From assembly GCA_020848735.1 (NCBI GenBank), contig JADLHO010000065.1, positions 1 through 64,000 of the forward strand: 64,000 nucleotides of DNA, given 5' to 3'. Below the pieces are notes generated by a model. The model was given only the letters and a program-made list of their open reading frames with translations. It did no database searches and was not told the origin of the DNA. The position numbers and the translations under genes are program-made. Positions 40,652 through 51,181 of this stretch are shown one piece after another. The stretch's first letter is position 1; each line of letters begins with the position of its first letter. Origin of the DNA: Planctomycetota bacterium (GTDB lineage Bacteria > Planctomycetota > UBA1135 > UBA2386).

Positions 40652-43178
40652 GGACAGGGGACCGGCGCCGATCGAGCGGCCCGAGGGCAAGCACCTCCAC
40701 GCCGTGCCGGACGATCGCCTCGCGGTGGTCGGCAAGCCCTGGCGCAAGATCGACGCGCGCGCGCGCGTGACCGGTCAGACGCGCTACGCCGACGACCTGA
40801 GCGCGCCGCGCATGGCGTTCTGCAAGCTGCTCCGCAGCACGCAGGCACACGCGCGCATCGTGCGGATCGACACGAGCGCGGCCGAGGCGATGCCGGGGGT
40901 CTACGCGGTGCTCGTCGGCAAGGAGCTGCCGATCGCCTTCGGCATCCTCCCCGTGAGCCAGGACGAGCACACGCTCTGCATCGAGAAGGTGCGCTTCGTC
41001 GGCGATCCCGTCGCGGCCGTCGCCGCGGTCGACGAGGACACGGCCTGGGAGGCGTGTCGGCGCATCGTCGTGGAGTACGCGCCGCTGCCGGTGGTGTCCG
41101 ACGTCTTCGAGTCGGCGGCGACGGATCCGCAGGCGCCCGCCGAGCACCGCATCCACGACTACGGCCGCGTCGGCAACTTCCACCGCCAGGAGAACCTCGA
41201 GTTCGGCGACCTCGCGCAGGGCTTCGCCGAGAGCGACCTGGTCCGCGAGGACTACTTCTTCTTCGAGGGGAACACGCACCTCCCGATGGAGGAGCACGCG
41301 ACGCTCGCGCAGTTCGATCCCGACGGCAAGCTCTGCGTGCAGTCGAGCACGCAGACGCCGCACTACCTGCACCGCGCGCTCGCGAAGGTGCTGGCCGAGC
41401 ACGTTCCCGCGCACAAGATCCGCGTGATCGCGTGTCCGAACGGCGGCGGCTTCGGCGGCAAGAGCGATCCGTTCAGCCACGAGATCGCGGTCGCGATGCT
41501 GTCGATCAAGACGGGTCGGCCCGTCAAGATCACGCTGACGCGCGAGGAGGTCTTCTACACGCACCGCGGGCGGCACCCGGTGCTCATGCGCTCGCGGATC
41601 GGGGTGTCGCGCAGCGGACGCATCAAGGCGCTCGACTTCGAGTCGCACCTCGATGGGGGCTCGTACGGCAGCTATGGCACCGCGAGCACCTTCTACACGG
41701 GTGCCCTGCAGTGCGTGACGTACCAGGTCGAGAACTACTGGTTCCGCGGCGCGCGCCACTTCACGAACAAGGCGCCCTGCGGGCCGAAGCGCGGCCATGG
41801 CACGCCGCAGCCGCGCTTCGCGCTCGAGGTGCAGCTCGACAAGCTCGCGGTCGAGCTCGGACTCGATCCGGTGCGCATCCGCCGCGACAACCTCACCGAG
41901 GCCAACTCGCTGACCGCGAACTGGATGCGCATCGGCACGCAGTCGCTGCGGCAGTGCATCGACAAGGTCGTCGATGGCTCGCGCTTCCTCGAGCGCTGGC
42001 AGAAGCAGCCCTACGGCAAGGGGCTCGGCCTCGCGTGCTCGAGCTACCTCTCGGGCGCGGGCCTGCCCATCTACTGGAACGCGCTGCCGCACTCCGGCGT
42101 GCAGCTCAAGCTCGACCGCAGCGGGCTCGTCACCGTGTTCTGCGGCAGCACCGACATCGGGCAGGGCAGCAACTCGATCCTCGCCTACGTGGTCGGCGAG
42201 GTGCTCGGGCTCGAGCCGCAGGATCTGCGCGTCGTGACGTCCGATACGGATCTCACGCCCGTCGACCTCGGCAGCTACAGCTCGCGCGTGACCCTCATGA
42301 CGGGCAACGCCGCGCTCCAGGCCGCCGAGCGCGCGCGCGATCTGATCGTGCCGCACGTCGCCGACAAGCTCGGCGTCCCGCGCAACCGCATCGGCTTCGC
42401 CAAGGGCCGCGTCTTCGACGTGGGGGACCCCGACCGCGGCATGCCCTTCGCCGATGCGGTCCAGCTCGCCGAGAGCAAGCTCGGCACGCTCGGCACGACG
42501 GGCTCGTACCGGCCGCCGAAGTCCCCGGCGCGCTACAAGGGCGGCGGCGTCGGTCCGAGCGCGAACTACTCGTACACCGCGGCGGTCGTGGAGGTCGACG
42601 TCGATCCCGAGACGGGCATCTACAAGGTGCCGCGCGTGTGGGTCGCGCACGACATCGGTCGCTCGATCAATCCGTGCCTCGTGATGGGGCAGGTCGAGGG
42701 TTCGGTCTACATGGGTCTCGGCGAGGCGATGATGGAGGAGATGAGCTATCGCCCGGATCGCTTCGGCGTGCACAAGATCCCGTCGATGCTCGACTACAAG
42801 TCGCTCACCTCGATGGAGATGCCCGAGGTCACCACCTGGCTCGTCGGCGATCCCGATCCGAACGGGCCCTTCGGTGCGAAGGAGGCCGGGCAGGGCCCGC
42901 TCCTGCCGATGATGCCTGCGGTCGCCAACGCGATCTTCGACGCGGTCGGCGTGCGCGTGGACGAGGTGCCCGTGACCCCCGAGAAGGTCTTCGCGGCGAT
43001 GGAGCTCGCCCGCAAGGGCAAGGACCCGCGCGTGGGACCGACGCGGACGCCACCCGTCGAGTGGCCGGAGGCGCGGCGCGTGCGCACGCCCTGGCAGGGC
43101 GGCACGGGCCTCGAGATCGAGCGCGAGCAGGAGGAACTCGCCGCGTCGCGGGGCAACGGCCCGAAGGGAGGTGCGTGA
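40641..43178 (+). CDS. hcrA: Molybdopterin-binding subunit of a 4-hydroxybenzoyl-CoA reductase-type enzyme
   Basis: This 845-residue protein has the aldehyde oxidase/xanthine dehydrogenase a/b hammerhead domain (about 30-150), then molybdopterin domains. Visible motifs are the cofactor loop CPNGGGFGGKSDPFSHE, KAPCGPKRGHGTPQPRFALE, GSTDIGQGSNS and, near the end, FGAKEAGQGPLLPMMPAVANAI with the Glu that acts as base in this family. The RP-rich tail after about 800 is variable. It should transfer electrons through the [2Fe-2S] and FAD subunits to or from a CoA-bound aromatic ring. Downstream overlap by one base (TGATG) with the FAD subunit gene. Confidence 0.87.
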   Translation: MATEDRGPAPIERPEGKHLHAVPDDRLAVVGKPWRKIDARARVTGQTRYADDLSAPRMAFCKLLRSTQAHARIVRIDTSAAEAMPGVYAVLVGKELPIAFGILPVSQDEHTLCIEKVRFVGDPVAAVAAVDEDTAWEACRRIVVEYAPLPVVSDVFESAATDPQAPAEHRIHDYGRVGNFHRQENLEFGDLAQGFAESDLVREDYFFFEGNTHLPMEEHATLAQFDPDGKLCVQSSTQTPHYLHRALAKVLAEHVPAHKIRVIACPNGGGFGGKSDPFSHEIAVAMLSIKTGRPVKITLTREEVFYTHRGRHPVLMRSRIGVSRSGRIKALDFESHLDGGSYGSYGTASTFYTGALQCVTYQVENYWFRGARHFTNKAPCGPKRGHGTPQPRFALEVQLDKLAVELGLDPVRIRRDNLTEANSLTANWMRIGTQSLRQCIDKVVDGSRFLERWQKQPYGKGLGLACSSYLSGAGLPIYWNALPHSGVQLKLDRSGLVTVFCGSTDIGQGSNSILAYVVGEVLGLEPQDLRVVTSDTDLTPVDLGSYSSRVTLMTGNAALQAAERARDLIVPHVADKLGVPRNRIGFAKGRVFDVGDPDRGMPFADAVQLAESKLGTLGTTGSYRPPKSPARYKGGGVGPSANYSYTAAVVEVDVDPETGIYKVPRVWVAHDIGRSINPCLVMGQVEGSVYMGLGEAMMEEMSYRPDRFGVHKIPSMLDYKSLTSMEMPEVTTWLVGDPDPNGPFGAKEAGQGPLLPMMPAVANAIFDAVGVRVDEVPVTPEKVFAAMELARKGKDPRVGPTRTPPVEWPEARRVRTPWQGGTGLEIEREQEELAASRGNGPKGGA

Positions 43179-44206
43179 TGCTGAGGCTGCCGAAGTTCAG
43201 CTATCACCGCCCGACGAGCGCCGCCGAGGCCCAGCGCATCGCGGCGGAGCACGGTCCCGATGCGCGCTTCGTCGCCGGGGGCACCGACCTCTACCCGAAC
43301 ATGAAGCGCCGCGTGCAGCGGCCGGGTCACGTCGTGGCGCTCTCGCAGTGCGCGGAGCTGCGCGGTGTCCGGGGCGACGCGCGGCAGGGGATCACCCTCG
43401 GCGCGATGACGACGCTCGCCGCGATCGAGCGCGATGCCCTGCTGCGCGCGCAGTACCCCGCGTTCGTGCACGCCGCATCGGTGGTGTCGACGCCGCTGCT
43501 GCGCAACATGGGCACGATCGGCGGCAACCTGCTGCTCGACACGCGCTGCAACTACTACGACCAGAGCCACGAGTGGCGCGAAGCGATCCAGTTCTGCAAG
43601 AAGTGCGACGGCACGGTGTGCTGGGTCGCGCCCTCGAGCCCGCGGTGCTGGGCCGTGCAGTCGAGCGACACCGTGCCGCTGCTCTGCGCGATCGGCGCCG
43701 AGGTCAGCCTGCTCTCGGGCGACGGCGAGCGCCGCGTGCCCCTGCGTGAGCTGTACCGCGACGACGGCATCGAGTACCTCAGCAAGCGCAGGGAGGAACT
43801 GCTGACCGCGTTGCACCTCCCGGCGAACGACGGCTGGCGCGCGTCGTACCGCAAGCTGCGCCGCCGCGGCTCCTTCGACTTCCCGGTGCTCGGCGTCGGC
43901 GCGTGCCTGCGGCTCGAGGGCGATCGCGTCGTCGAGGCGGACCTGCGCATCGGCGGCGCCGGCTCCTGGCCGATCCCGGCCACGCGCACGGTCGAGATGC
44001 TCCGGGGCGCGGAGCTGCGCTACGGCGATCCGGCGAGCGACGAGCTGATCCGCGCCGCCGCGCAGGAGGCCTACAAGCCGACCCGCGCGATGGACAACAC
44101 GGACCTCGACGCACACTGGCGCAAGAAGATGGCGCCGGTCTTCGTCGCCCGCGCGATCCGCGATTGCCTGCCCGGGGCACCCGAGCGCATCGACGAGCGC
44201 GAATGA
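43178..44206 (+). CDS. hcrB: FAD-binding subunit with extra [4Fe-4S] loop, HcrB-like
   Basis: This 342-residue protein has a good ribosome site (AGGGAGG) before ATG 43178. FAD-binding motifs are FVAGGTDLYPNMK, TIGGNLLLDTRC and a C-terminal CO-dehydrogenase flavoprotein domain. An insertion of about 40 residues follows TRC: Cys in RCNYYDQS, FCKKC, TVCWVAP and PRCWAVQSSD. This Cys-rich loop is diagnostic for the beta subunit of 4-hydroxybenzoyl-CoA reductase, where it binds a [4Fe-4S] cluster used for low-potential ring dehydroxylation. Other xanthine oxidase enzymes lack it. The stop overlaps the following SGNH gene (ATGA). Confidence 0.88.
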   Translation: MLRLPKFSYHRPTSAAEAQRIAAEHGPDARFVAGGTDLYPNMKRRVQRPGHVVALSQCAELRGVRGDARQGITLGAMTTLAAIERDALLRAQYPAFVHAASVVSTPLLRNMGTIGGNLLLDTRCNYYDQSHEWREAIQFCKKCDGTVCWVAPSSPRCWAVQSSDTVPLLCAIGAEVSLLSGDGERRVPLRELYRDDGIEYLSKRREELLTALHLPANDGWRASYRKLRRRGSFDFPVLGVGACLRLEGDRVVEADLRIGGAGSWPIPATRTVEMLRGAELRYGDPASDELIRAAAQEAYKPTRAMDNTDLDAHWRKKMAPVFVARAIRDCLPGAPERIDERE

Positions 44207-45177
44207 GCGGATCGCGTCGTCGACGGCGTCGCTTCCGCATCGCGGCGGTGTTGCTCGCCGTCCTCGCGGCGCTGTTCGCCGTGGAGTTGCTCTGTCGGGT
44301 GGTCTGGCCGACCCCGCTGTCGATCGCGGGCAGCGAGCGGGAGTCGTGGCGCGCCAATCCCGAGTTCGCGAAGCGCTACTTCGTCGCCGATGCCGAGCTC
44401 GGCTTCGCGCCGCGGCTCGGCAACGAGGTCTACGGCGAAGACGGGTGCCGGGTGCACGCGTATCCGCGCGAGCGGCAGGCGGGTGTGCGCCGCGTGCTCT
44501 TCCTCGGCGACTCGGTGACCTTCCGCGACCGTATCGTCGCCGCCATCCGCGCGCGCGCCGGCGAAGCGGGCCGCGAGTACTTCAATGCGGGAGTCGAGGG
44601 CTACAACACCGCGCAGGAGCTCGGCTGGTTCCGCCGCCACGGCGCGGCGCTGCGACCCGACCACGTCGTGATCGCGGTCCACATGAACGACTTCGAGTCG
44701 GGGCTCGTCGCGTTCCACGACGAGCAGGACCGCATGGTCGTGGTCGAGCCGGAACGCAGTGGCCTGCGCATCTGGCCCTGGCTCTTCGCGCGCAGCGCGG
44801 CCTATCGACGGGCGGTGGCGGTGTACTCGGCGCGCTTCGACCGCCATGACTTCGAGTCGGGGGCACGCGAGGTCGAGACGGCGCTCGCCGCGCTGCGCGA
44901 TGAACTCCGCGCGGGCGGGGCCGAGCTCAGCATCCTGGCACTGCCGGCCTTCGTCGCCGAGGCGGAGTGGAACGAGCACGAGCGGAAGAGCTACGCGCGC
45001 GTCCTCGCGATCGGCGAGGCGCTCGCGATCCGGACCTTCGACCTGCGCCCCGCCGTCGCAGAGCTCGCGGCCGCGGGGATCGCGATGGAGGAGACGCCCG
45101 GCGACCGCTGGCATCCGAACGATGCCGCCGCCGCGGCCATCGCCCGCGTGCTCGAACGGGCGGGCTTCGTGCCCTGA
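44203..45177 (+). CDS. Membrane-anchored SGNH hydrolase family protein
   Basis: This 324-residue protein starts at ATG 44203 inside the hcrB-like stop. An Arg-rich n-region and one transmembrane anchor (about 12-30) precede the SGNH domain: VLFLGDSVTFRD (block I with Ser), FNAGVEGYNTAQE, AVHMNDFESG (block III Asn) and GDRWHPNDAAAAAIA (Asp and His of block V). All catalytic positions appear to be present, unlike many pseudo-members. Why an SGNH protein is coupled to an aromatic-CoA reductase operon is not clear; similar anchored SGNH proteins act on cell-surface glycans. Confidence 0.8.
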   Translation: MSGSRRRRRRFRIAAVLLAVLAALFAVELLCRVVWPTPLSIAGSERESWRANPEFAKRYFVADAELGFAPRLGNEVYGEDGCRVHAYPRERQAGVRRVLFLGDSVTFRDRIVAAIRARAGEAGREYFNAGVEGYNTAQELGWFRRHGAALRPDHVVIAVHMNDFESGLVAFHDEQDRMVVVEPERSGLRIWPWLFARSAAYRRAVAVYSARFDRHDFESGAREVETALAALRDELRAGGAELSILALPAFVAEAEWNEHERKSYARVLAIGEALAIRTFDLRPAVAELAAAGIAMEETPGDRWHPNDAAAAAIARVLERAGFVP

Positions 45178-45214
45178 CTTGCAATCCGCCCCGCGCAGAC
45201 CACACTGACGGCGC

Positions 45215-45234
45215 CGTGGCCATGGTCGGCCACG
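45215..45234 (+). terminator. Hairpin after the SGNH gene
   Basis: CGTGGCC and GGCCACG form a 7-bp stem with an ATGGTC loop in the 87-base gap before the small lipoprotein gene. Position suggests termination of the reductase operon or a leader structure. No T-tract follows. Confidence 0.3.
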
Positions 45235-45264
45235 TCCGACTCCCCCAAATCGCAGGATTGCCCC

Positions 45265-45507
45265 ATGAAGCTCGTTGCCCTCGTCCTCGCCCTCGTCACG
45301 CTCTCCGCGTGTGGCACCGCCCCGCAGGCGAGCAGCGCCGTGAACCAGAAGTGCGTGCTCATGGCCGAGCACGACATCGACCCCGAGGTCACCACCGCCT
45401 GGCAGGGCAAGACCCTCGGCTTCTGCTGCGACAAGTGCAAGACGAAGTTCGAGGCGATGGACGACGCCGGCAAGGCGGCGGCCGTGGCGAAGGCCGGCGT
45501 GAAGTGA
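45265..45507 (+). CDS. Small YHS-like metal-binding lipoprotein
   Basis: This 80-residue protein has AGGA shortly before its ATG. The signal peptide ends in the lipobox LSAC (C16). The mature part contains NQKCVLMAEHDIDP and GKTLGFCCDKCKTKFEAM, which fits the YHS/TRASH domain pattern: a Cys near the start, then FCCxxC followed by a KF motif. YHS proteins bind copper or other heavy metals and sit beside metal efflux systems or stand alone. No transporter lies nearby. It ends in a short Ala/Lys-rich helix and converges on the dihaem peroxidase gene. Confidence 0.75.
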   Translation: MKLVALVLALVTLSACGTAPQASSAVNQKCVLMAEHDIDPEVTTAWQGKTLGFCCDKCKTKFEAMDDAGKAAAVAKAGVK

Positions 45508-45532
45508 CCGGAGCGAGCTGACCGGAAAGCAG

Positions 45533-45569
45533 GACGGCCGGCGCCGCGCATCGCGCGACGTCGGCCGTC
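45533..45569. terminator. Bidirectional hairpin between lipoprotein and dihaem gene
   Basis: GACGGCCG and CGGCCGTC pair over a GC-rich interior that can also pair (GCGC-ATC-GCGC). It lies in the 109-base convergent gap, 26 bases after the lipoprotein stop. A second hairpin, CTCCGGC/GCCGGAG at 45584-45604, follows at once. Together they probably end both transcripts. Confidence 0.55.
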
Positions 45570-45616
45570 GTCGTTCAAGAAGCCTCCGGCCGGACTTGCC
45601 GGAGTTCCGTCTGCCC

Positions 45617-47551
45617 TCAGTTGTTGACGCCGTCCTTGTAGCCCCGGGTCGTCGGCGCCGCGTCCCAGACGTCCGGCCAGCCATCGAGGTCGCTGTCGCT
45701 GTGCAGCGGCAGGTTGAGCCCGTAGGCCTGCATCACGTTGCGGCCCGCGAAGGAGCGGATCGTGACGCCGTCGTGGTTGGGCGCCGCGCCCTGGATGCGC
45801 AGCGGCACGCGGAAGAGCCACTCGGCGTTGAAGCGCTCGGGGCCGGTGTCCTGACCCGCGACCATGAAGTTCGACGCGATGCGGCCGTCGCCGTCGACGT
45901 CGGCCGGCAGGGTCTCGACGTCGTAGAGCACGAGCTTGCCGAGGAAGTCGAGGACCTGCGTGCGCACCGCGGACGTGGTGCCGAGCCACAGCGCCTTCGA
46001 CGCCGCGCCCTCGCCGTCGTGGCGCAGGATCGCGTGCTCGATCGTGAGCGACTGCCCGTCGTGGCCCCAGGGGAAGCCGCTGCCGACACCCCAGAGCGGC
46101 GCCGTGCGCCAGACCCGGTTGATCGAGCCGCCGAAGTCGATCTCCTCGAAGCCCGCGCCCATGTCGTGGTGCGCGAGGTCGGTGAAGAGGCCCCGCACCT
46201 CGTAGGCGCCGAGGTTGCGCACGAAGCGATCGCCCTGCTGCGTGTAGAGGCGGTTGAGGCGGCCGGTGAGGCGGTTCGACTGCGCGTCGAAGCGGACGTC
46301 GAGGTCGAAGAAGCGACGGTCACCCGCGAAGCGGGGCGCGTTCGGCGCGCTGCTCTGCGCCTCGATCCGCCAGTCCGGGACATGGCACTCGACGCAGCGG
46401 AGTTCGCGGAGGAGCTGGACACCGGCCTCGTATTCCCGGCTCGTGCCGAGGAACGCCGGGCGCGGCGCGTTGAGCATGAACCACTCGCCGAGGTCGAGGT
46501 CGCCCTCGCTGATCTCCGTGAGGTGGCCGTCGCGATCGGGGTCGTCGCGGCTGAAACCGCGCGGGTCGAGGTTGTTGCCGGCGTCGGGCGCCTTGTGCGT
46601 CGCGGGGAACTGGATCGCGCCCGCGAGGGTCGGCAGGCTCACGCCGTCGCCGTCGGGGTCGTTGCGCGTCGAGGGATCGTGCGCCTCGAGACCACCGTGG
46701 GCCTTCCAGGGGTCCCAGAGGAAGGCGCGGTTCGTCGGATTGAGCGCCGAGCGACCGACGCCCTGCCCCCAACCCCAGACGACCATCTCGAAGTTGTAGC
46801 CGAAGGTGTTGACCCCATCGACCTGCGTGGCCGTCGGGACCACGCGACCCTGAGCGTCGACGTACCAGACGCGGAAGATGTTGTTGAGCCTGGGCTTGCC
46901 CGTCAGGCCGTTGGAGAGACGCGGGTTGCCGTAGTCGATCTGGCGCCCACCGGGCTTGGTCTCGATCCAGGTGCTCGACCACGCGGCCTGGGCCTCGGTC
47001 GCGCTGATCCAGCCGTTCCGGTTGCCGTCGATGCGCGCGAGCATCTTCTCGCGCGTCTGGATCGCGAGCATCTCCATGATGCCGGCGCCGTAGTAGTGCG
47101 GCGAGTTGCGCCCGAAGCCCGAGTCCTTGTGGAAGGTGACGCCGCCGCCGGGATTGCCCTGCGGGAGGTTGTGGCAGCCCGAGCAGCTCACCTGGTTGTT
47201 CGCGGTGATCTTGCGCGTCGTGCCGTCGGGCATCGGCCCGGCGAGATTGCTGACCTTGGCGTCGAAGACGCCGTCGCGTTCGCGGAACTCGCGGAAGTTG
47301 AGGTTGCGGCCGAGCTGGTAGGCGAGGAAGGGATCGCGCTCGAAGAACCAGGCCGTCCCCCCGCGCAGCGCGGAGTCGGTCGTGTGGACCGCGCGCACGC
47401 GCGGCTCCTTGACCGAGCGACCGGAGCAGTCGACGTCCGGCTGACCGGAGCCGACCATCGAGCCGCGTTCGGCGAACTGCGCCGAGGCCGTGCCGGCGAG
47501 GAGCGCCGCGCCGAGCAGGGGGAGGAGTGCAGAGCGGACGGTGGACTTCAT
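45617..47551 (-). CDS. Exported dihaem oxidoreductase/peroxidase-like protein (DUF1111-like)
   Basis: This 644-residue protein has a signal peptide (LLPLLGAALLAGTASAQ). Two c-type haem motifs are visible: CSGCH near residue 134 and CVECH near residue 390. GLFTDLAHHDMGAGFEE, TAPLWGVGSG and WGHDGQSLTIEHAILRHDGE are typical of the dihaem oxidoreductase (DHOR) family. It should sit in the periplasm and take part in electron transfer; peroxidase activity is suggested by the family but not shown by sequence. The segment at about 150-350 with DGNRNGWISATEAQ and DPDGDGVSLP has calcium-binding-like loops. A TACCCT box about 40 bases upstream may be its -10. Confidence 0.82.
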   Translation of the reverse strand: MKSTVRSALLPLLGAALLAGTASAQFAERGSMVGSGQPDVDCSGRSVKEPRVRAVHTTDSALRGGTAWFFERDPFLAYQLGRNLNFREFRERDGVFDAKVSNLAGPMPDGTTRKITANNQVSCSGCHNLPQGNPGGGVTFHKDSGFGRNSPHYYGAGIMEMLAIQTREKMLARIDGNRNGWISATEAQAAWSSTWIETKPGGRQIDYGNPRLSNGLTGKPRLNNIFRVWYVDAQGRVVPTATQVDGVNTFGYNFEMVVWGWGQGVGRSALNPTNRAFLWDPWKAHGGLEAHDPSTRNDPDGDGVSLPTLAGAIQFPATHKAPDAGNNLDPRGFSRDDPDRDGHLTEISEGDLDLGEWFMLNAPRPAFLGTSREYEAGVQLLRELRCVECHVPDWRIEAQSSAPNAPRFAGDRRFFDLDVRFDAQSNRLTGRLNRLYTQQGDRFVRNLGAYEVRGLFTDLAHHDMGAGFEEIDFGGSINRVWRTAPLWGVGSGFPWGHDGQSLTIEHAILRHDGEGAASKALWLGTTSAVRTQVLDFLGKLVLYDVETLPADVDGDGRIASNFMVAGQDTGPERFNAEWLFRVPLRIQGAAPNHDGVTIRSFAGRNVMQAYGLNLPLHSDSDLDGWPDVWDAAPTTRGYKDGVNN

Positions 47552-47801
47552 GGCGAGAGCAGGAACGAGCGGGGCGAGTGAGCCCGCGAGAGGGTATCCC
47601 GTCGGGCGTGTTCCTGACGCTCAGACGGCTCCGCAGCGCGGACCGGTTCCGCTCGCGCTGGAATCCGCCGTCGACGGGGGACGCCACCCGGGGGGACGCG
47701 AGTCGTCGATGCGGTCGAGCGGAGCCGCCGACGCGTCCCGCCGCGCGCGCGACGCCGCAGCGGGCGCGCGGCTCGGTCCTGAGCCTGGACGACGGCGGCG
47801 A

Positions 47802-49118
<1,317 letters not shown>

Positions 49119-49198
49119 TGGGGCGAATCGGGCAAGGGGGACGACGATTGCAGGCGCGCGGACTCTAACCGACGATCCGCGGCCTCGTCATCGCCGCC

Positions 49199-50107
49199 AT
49201 GAACCTCGATCGTCGCGAGTTCCTCACCGGTGTCGCGGCTTCCGGCGCATGCGCCGGAGCCGCGGCGGTCCCTTCGCACGCGCTCCGGCAGGACGCGCCC
49301 TTCAGGCTCAAGTACGCGCCGCCGCTCGGCATGTTCCGCGAGCACTGCCCCGATCCCGTCGACCAGGTGAAGTTCATCGCCGATCACGGCTTCCGCGCGA
49401 TCGAGGACAACGGCATGGCGAGCCGCGGAATCGAGGTGCAGGAGCGCATCCGCGCGGAACTCGATCGCCACGGCATGGAGATGGGCGTCTTCGTCGCGTC
49501 CGCCGACTTCGCGAAGGTCGACTTCGCGTCGGACGACCCCGCGGTGGGCGACGCCATCGTCGCGCGCATGCAGAAGGCCGTGGAGGTCGCGAGGCGCGTC
49601 GGGGCGAAGTGGTGCACCGTCGTCCCGGGCTGCTACGACGATCGCCGCGAGTGGGACTACCAGACGGCGCGCGTCATCGACAACCTGCGCCGCGCCGCCG
49701 CGGTCTGCGAGCCGGCCGGACTGACGATGGTGCTCGAGCCGCTCAACTGGTGGCGCGATCACCCGCGCGTCTTCCTCACGAAGATCCCGCAGGCCTTCCT
49801 CATCTGCCGCGGCGTCAACTCGCCCGCGTGCAAGATCCTCTTCGACCTCTACCACCAGCAGATCACCGAGGGGAACCTCACGGGCAACCTCGACGCGGCC
49901 TGGTCCGAGGTCGCCTACGTGCAGATCGGCGACCATCCCGGGCGCTGCGAGCCCGGCACGGGGGAGATCCACTACCAGCACCTCTTCCGCCACCTGCACG
50001 GCAAGGGCTACCAGGGCATCCTCGGGATGGAGCACGGCAAGTCGAAGGGCGGCAAGGAGGGCGAGCTCGCCGTGATCGCCGCCTACCGCCGGGCCGACGC
50101 GTTCTGA
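49199..50107 (+). CDS. TIM-barrel sugar isomerase, hydroxypyruvate isomerase-like
   Basis: This 302-residue protein carries a probable Tat signal (DRREFLTGVAASGACAGAAA). The AP-endonuclease-2 TIM barrel covers about 40-295. VLEPLNWW holds the first catalytic Glu, LFDLYHQQITEGNLT a metal-site region, VQIGDHPGRCEPGTGEI and ILGMEHGKSKGG the second Glu area. These match hydroxypyruvate isomerase/otnI proteins. The exported form suggests action on small keto sugars outside the cytoplasm. It diverges from the Gfo/Idh/MocA gene and precedes hflK by 54 bases. Confidence 0.85.
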   Translation: MNLDRREFLTGVAASGACAGAAAVPSHALRQDAPFRLKYAPPLGMFREHCPDPVDQVKFIADHGFRAIEDNGMASRGIEVQERIRAELDRHGMEMGVFVASADFAKVDFASDDPAVGDAIVARMQKAVEVARRVGAKWCTVVPGCYDDRREWDYQTARVIDNLRRAAAVCEPAGLTMVLEPLNWWRDHPRVFLTKIPQAFLICRGVNSPACKILFDLYHQQITEGNLTGNLDAAWSEVAYVQIGDHPGRCEPGTGEIHYQHLFRHLHGKGYQGILGMEHGKSKGGKEGELAVIAAYRRADAF

Positions 50108-50161
50108 TCGCGGGCGCTCCGGCGCGGTCGCGAGGTTGAATGGCGTCCGCCCTGGCGCACT

Positions 50162-51181
50162 ATGGGCGCCGTGCGACCACTCGAAGACCTCCTGCGCCAG
50201 CGGATGCGGGGCCCCATGGGGCCTCGCGCCGTTCTGACGCTCATCGGAGCCGCCCTCGCGGCGCTCCTCCTCCTGATCGCGACGTTCTCGTCGTGGTACA
50301 CCGTCCCGACCGACAGCAAGGCGGTCGTCAAGCGCTTCGGGCGCGTCGTGGCCGTCACCGATCCCGGCCTGCACTTCAAGCTGCCCTTCGGCGTCGAGAC
50401 CGCGACGATCGTCCAGACCGAGCGCGTCCTGAAGACCGAGTTCGGCTTCCGCAGCGAACCCTCGCTGCAGTCGGGGCGCACGCGCTACGACAAGGCCGAC
50501 TTCCTCGCGGAGTCGCTCATGCTCACGGGCGACCTCAACGTCGTCGACGTCGAGTGGGTCGTGCAGTACAGCCTCGTCGATCCCGACCGCTGGTTGCACG
50601 CGTCGCGCGATCCGGTCGACACGATCCGCGACATCGCGGAGTCGGTGATGCGGCGCGAGGTGGGCAACACGATCGGCAGCCGCGTCCTCACGATCGGCCG
50701 CGTCGAGCTCGCGGCGAACGTCGCCGCCGAGATGCAGCGCACGCTCGACCAGTACCGGCTCGGCGTGAAGATCAAGGCGGTCGAGCTGCAGGACGTCGCG
50801 CCTCCGGACCCGGTCAAGCCCGCCTTCAACGAGGTGAACGAGGCCCGGCAGGAACGCGAGCGTGCGGTCAACGTCGCGGAGAAGGAGCGCAACGAGGTCC
50901 TGCCGCGCGCGCGCGGCGAGGCGCAGCAGACGATCTCCGAGGCGCAGGCCTACGCGATGGAGCGCGTCAACGAGGCGAAGGGCGCGGCCTCGCGCTTCTC
51001 GGCGCTGCTGGCCGAGTACCGCAAGTCGGTCGAGGTCACGCGCCGACGGCTCTTCCTCGAGGAGATCGACGACGTGCTCCCGCGCGTGCGGAGCCTCGTC
51101 GTCGTGGATCCCAAGGTCGGCGGTCCCCTGCCGCTGCTGAATCTCGACGCAGCCGCGACCAGGACGGGAGGTGAGCGATGA
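50162..51181 (+). CDS. hflK: HflK, SPFH-domain regulator of FtsH protease
   Basis: This 339-residue protein starts at ATG 50162. A transmembrane helix (about 23-42, VLTLIGAALAALLLLIATF) is followed by the SPFH/band-7 domain: WYTVPTDSKAVVKRFGRV, DPGLHFKLPFGVE and VEWVVQYSL. A long helical region rich in Ala/Glu/Arg (about 220-290, NEARQERERAVNVAEKERNE) closes the protein. HflK and HflC form a large membrane cage around FtsH that modulates membrane protein degradation. The N-terminal Gly-rich extension of E. coli HflK is short here. The start of hflC lies inside its stop codon (ATGA), confirming the pair. Confidence 0.93.
   Translation: MGAVRPLEDLLRQRMRGPMGPRAVLTLIGAALAALLLLIATFSSWYTVPTDSKAVVKRFGRVVAVTDPGLHFKLPFGVETATIVQTERVLKTEFGFRSEPSLQSGRTRYDKADFLAESLMLTGDLNVVDVEWVVQYSLVDPDRWLHASRDPVDTIRDIAESVMRREVGNTIGSRVLTIGRVELAANVAAEMQRTLDQYRLGVKIKAVELQDVAPPDPVKPAFNEVNEARQERERAVNVAEKERNEVLPRARGEAQQTISEAQAYAMERVNEAKGAASRFSALLAEYRKSVEVTRRRLFLEEIDDVLPRVRSLVVVDPKVGGPLPLLNLDAAATRTGGER

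Noticed and set aside
47552-47801. Possible small gene between the dihaem protein and the Gfo/Idh gene
   Set aside because: ORFs there are Arg/Ser-rich, without a start context or recognisable motif. The gap probably holds the promoter of the dihaem gene.
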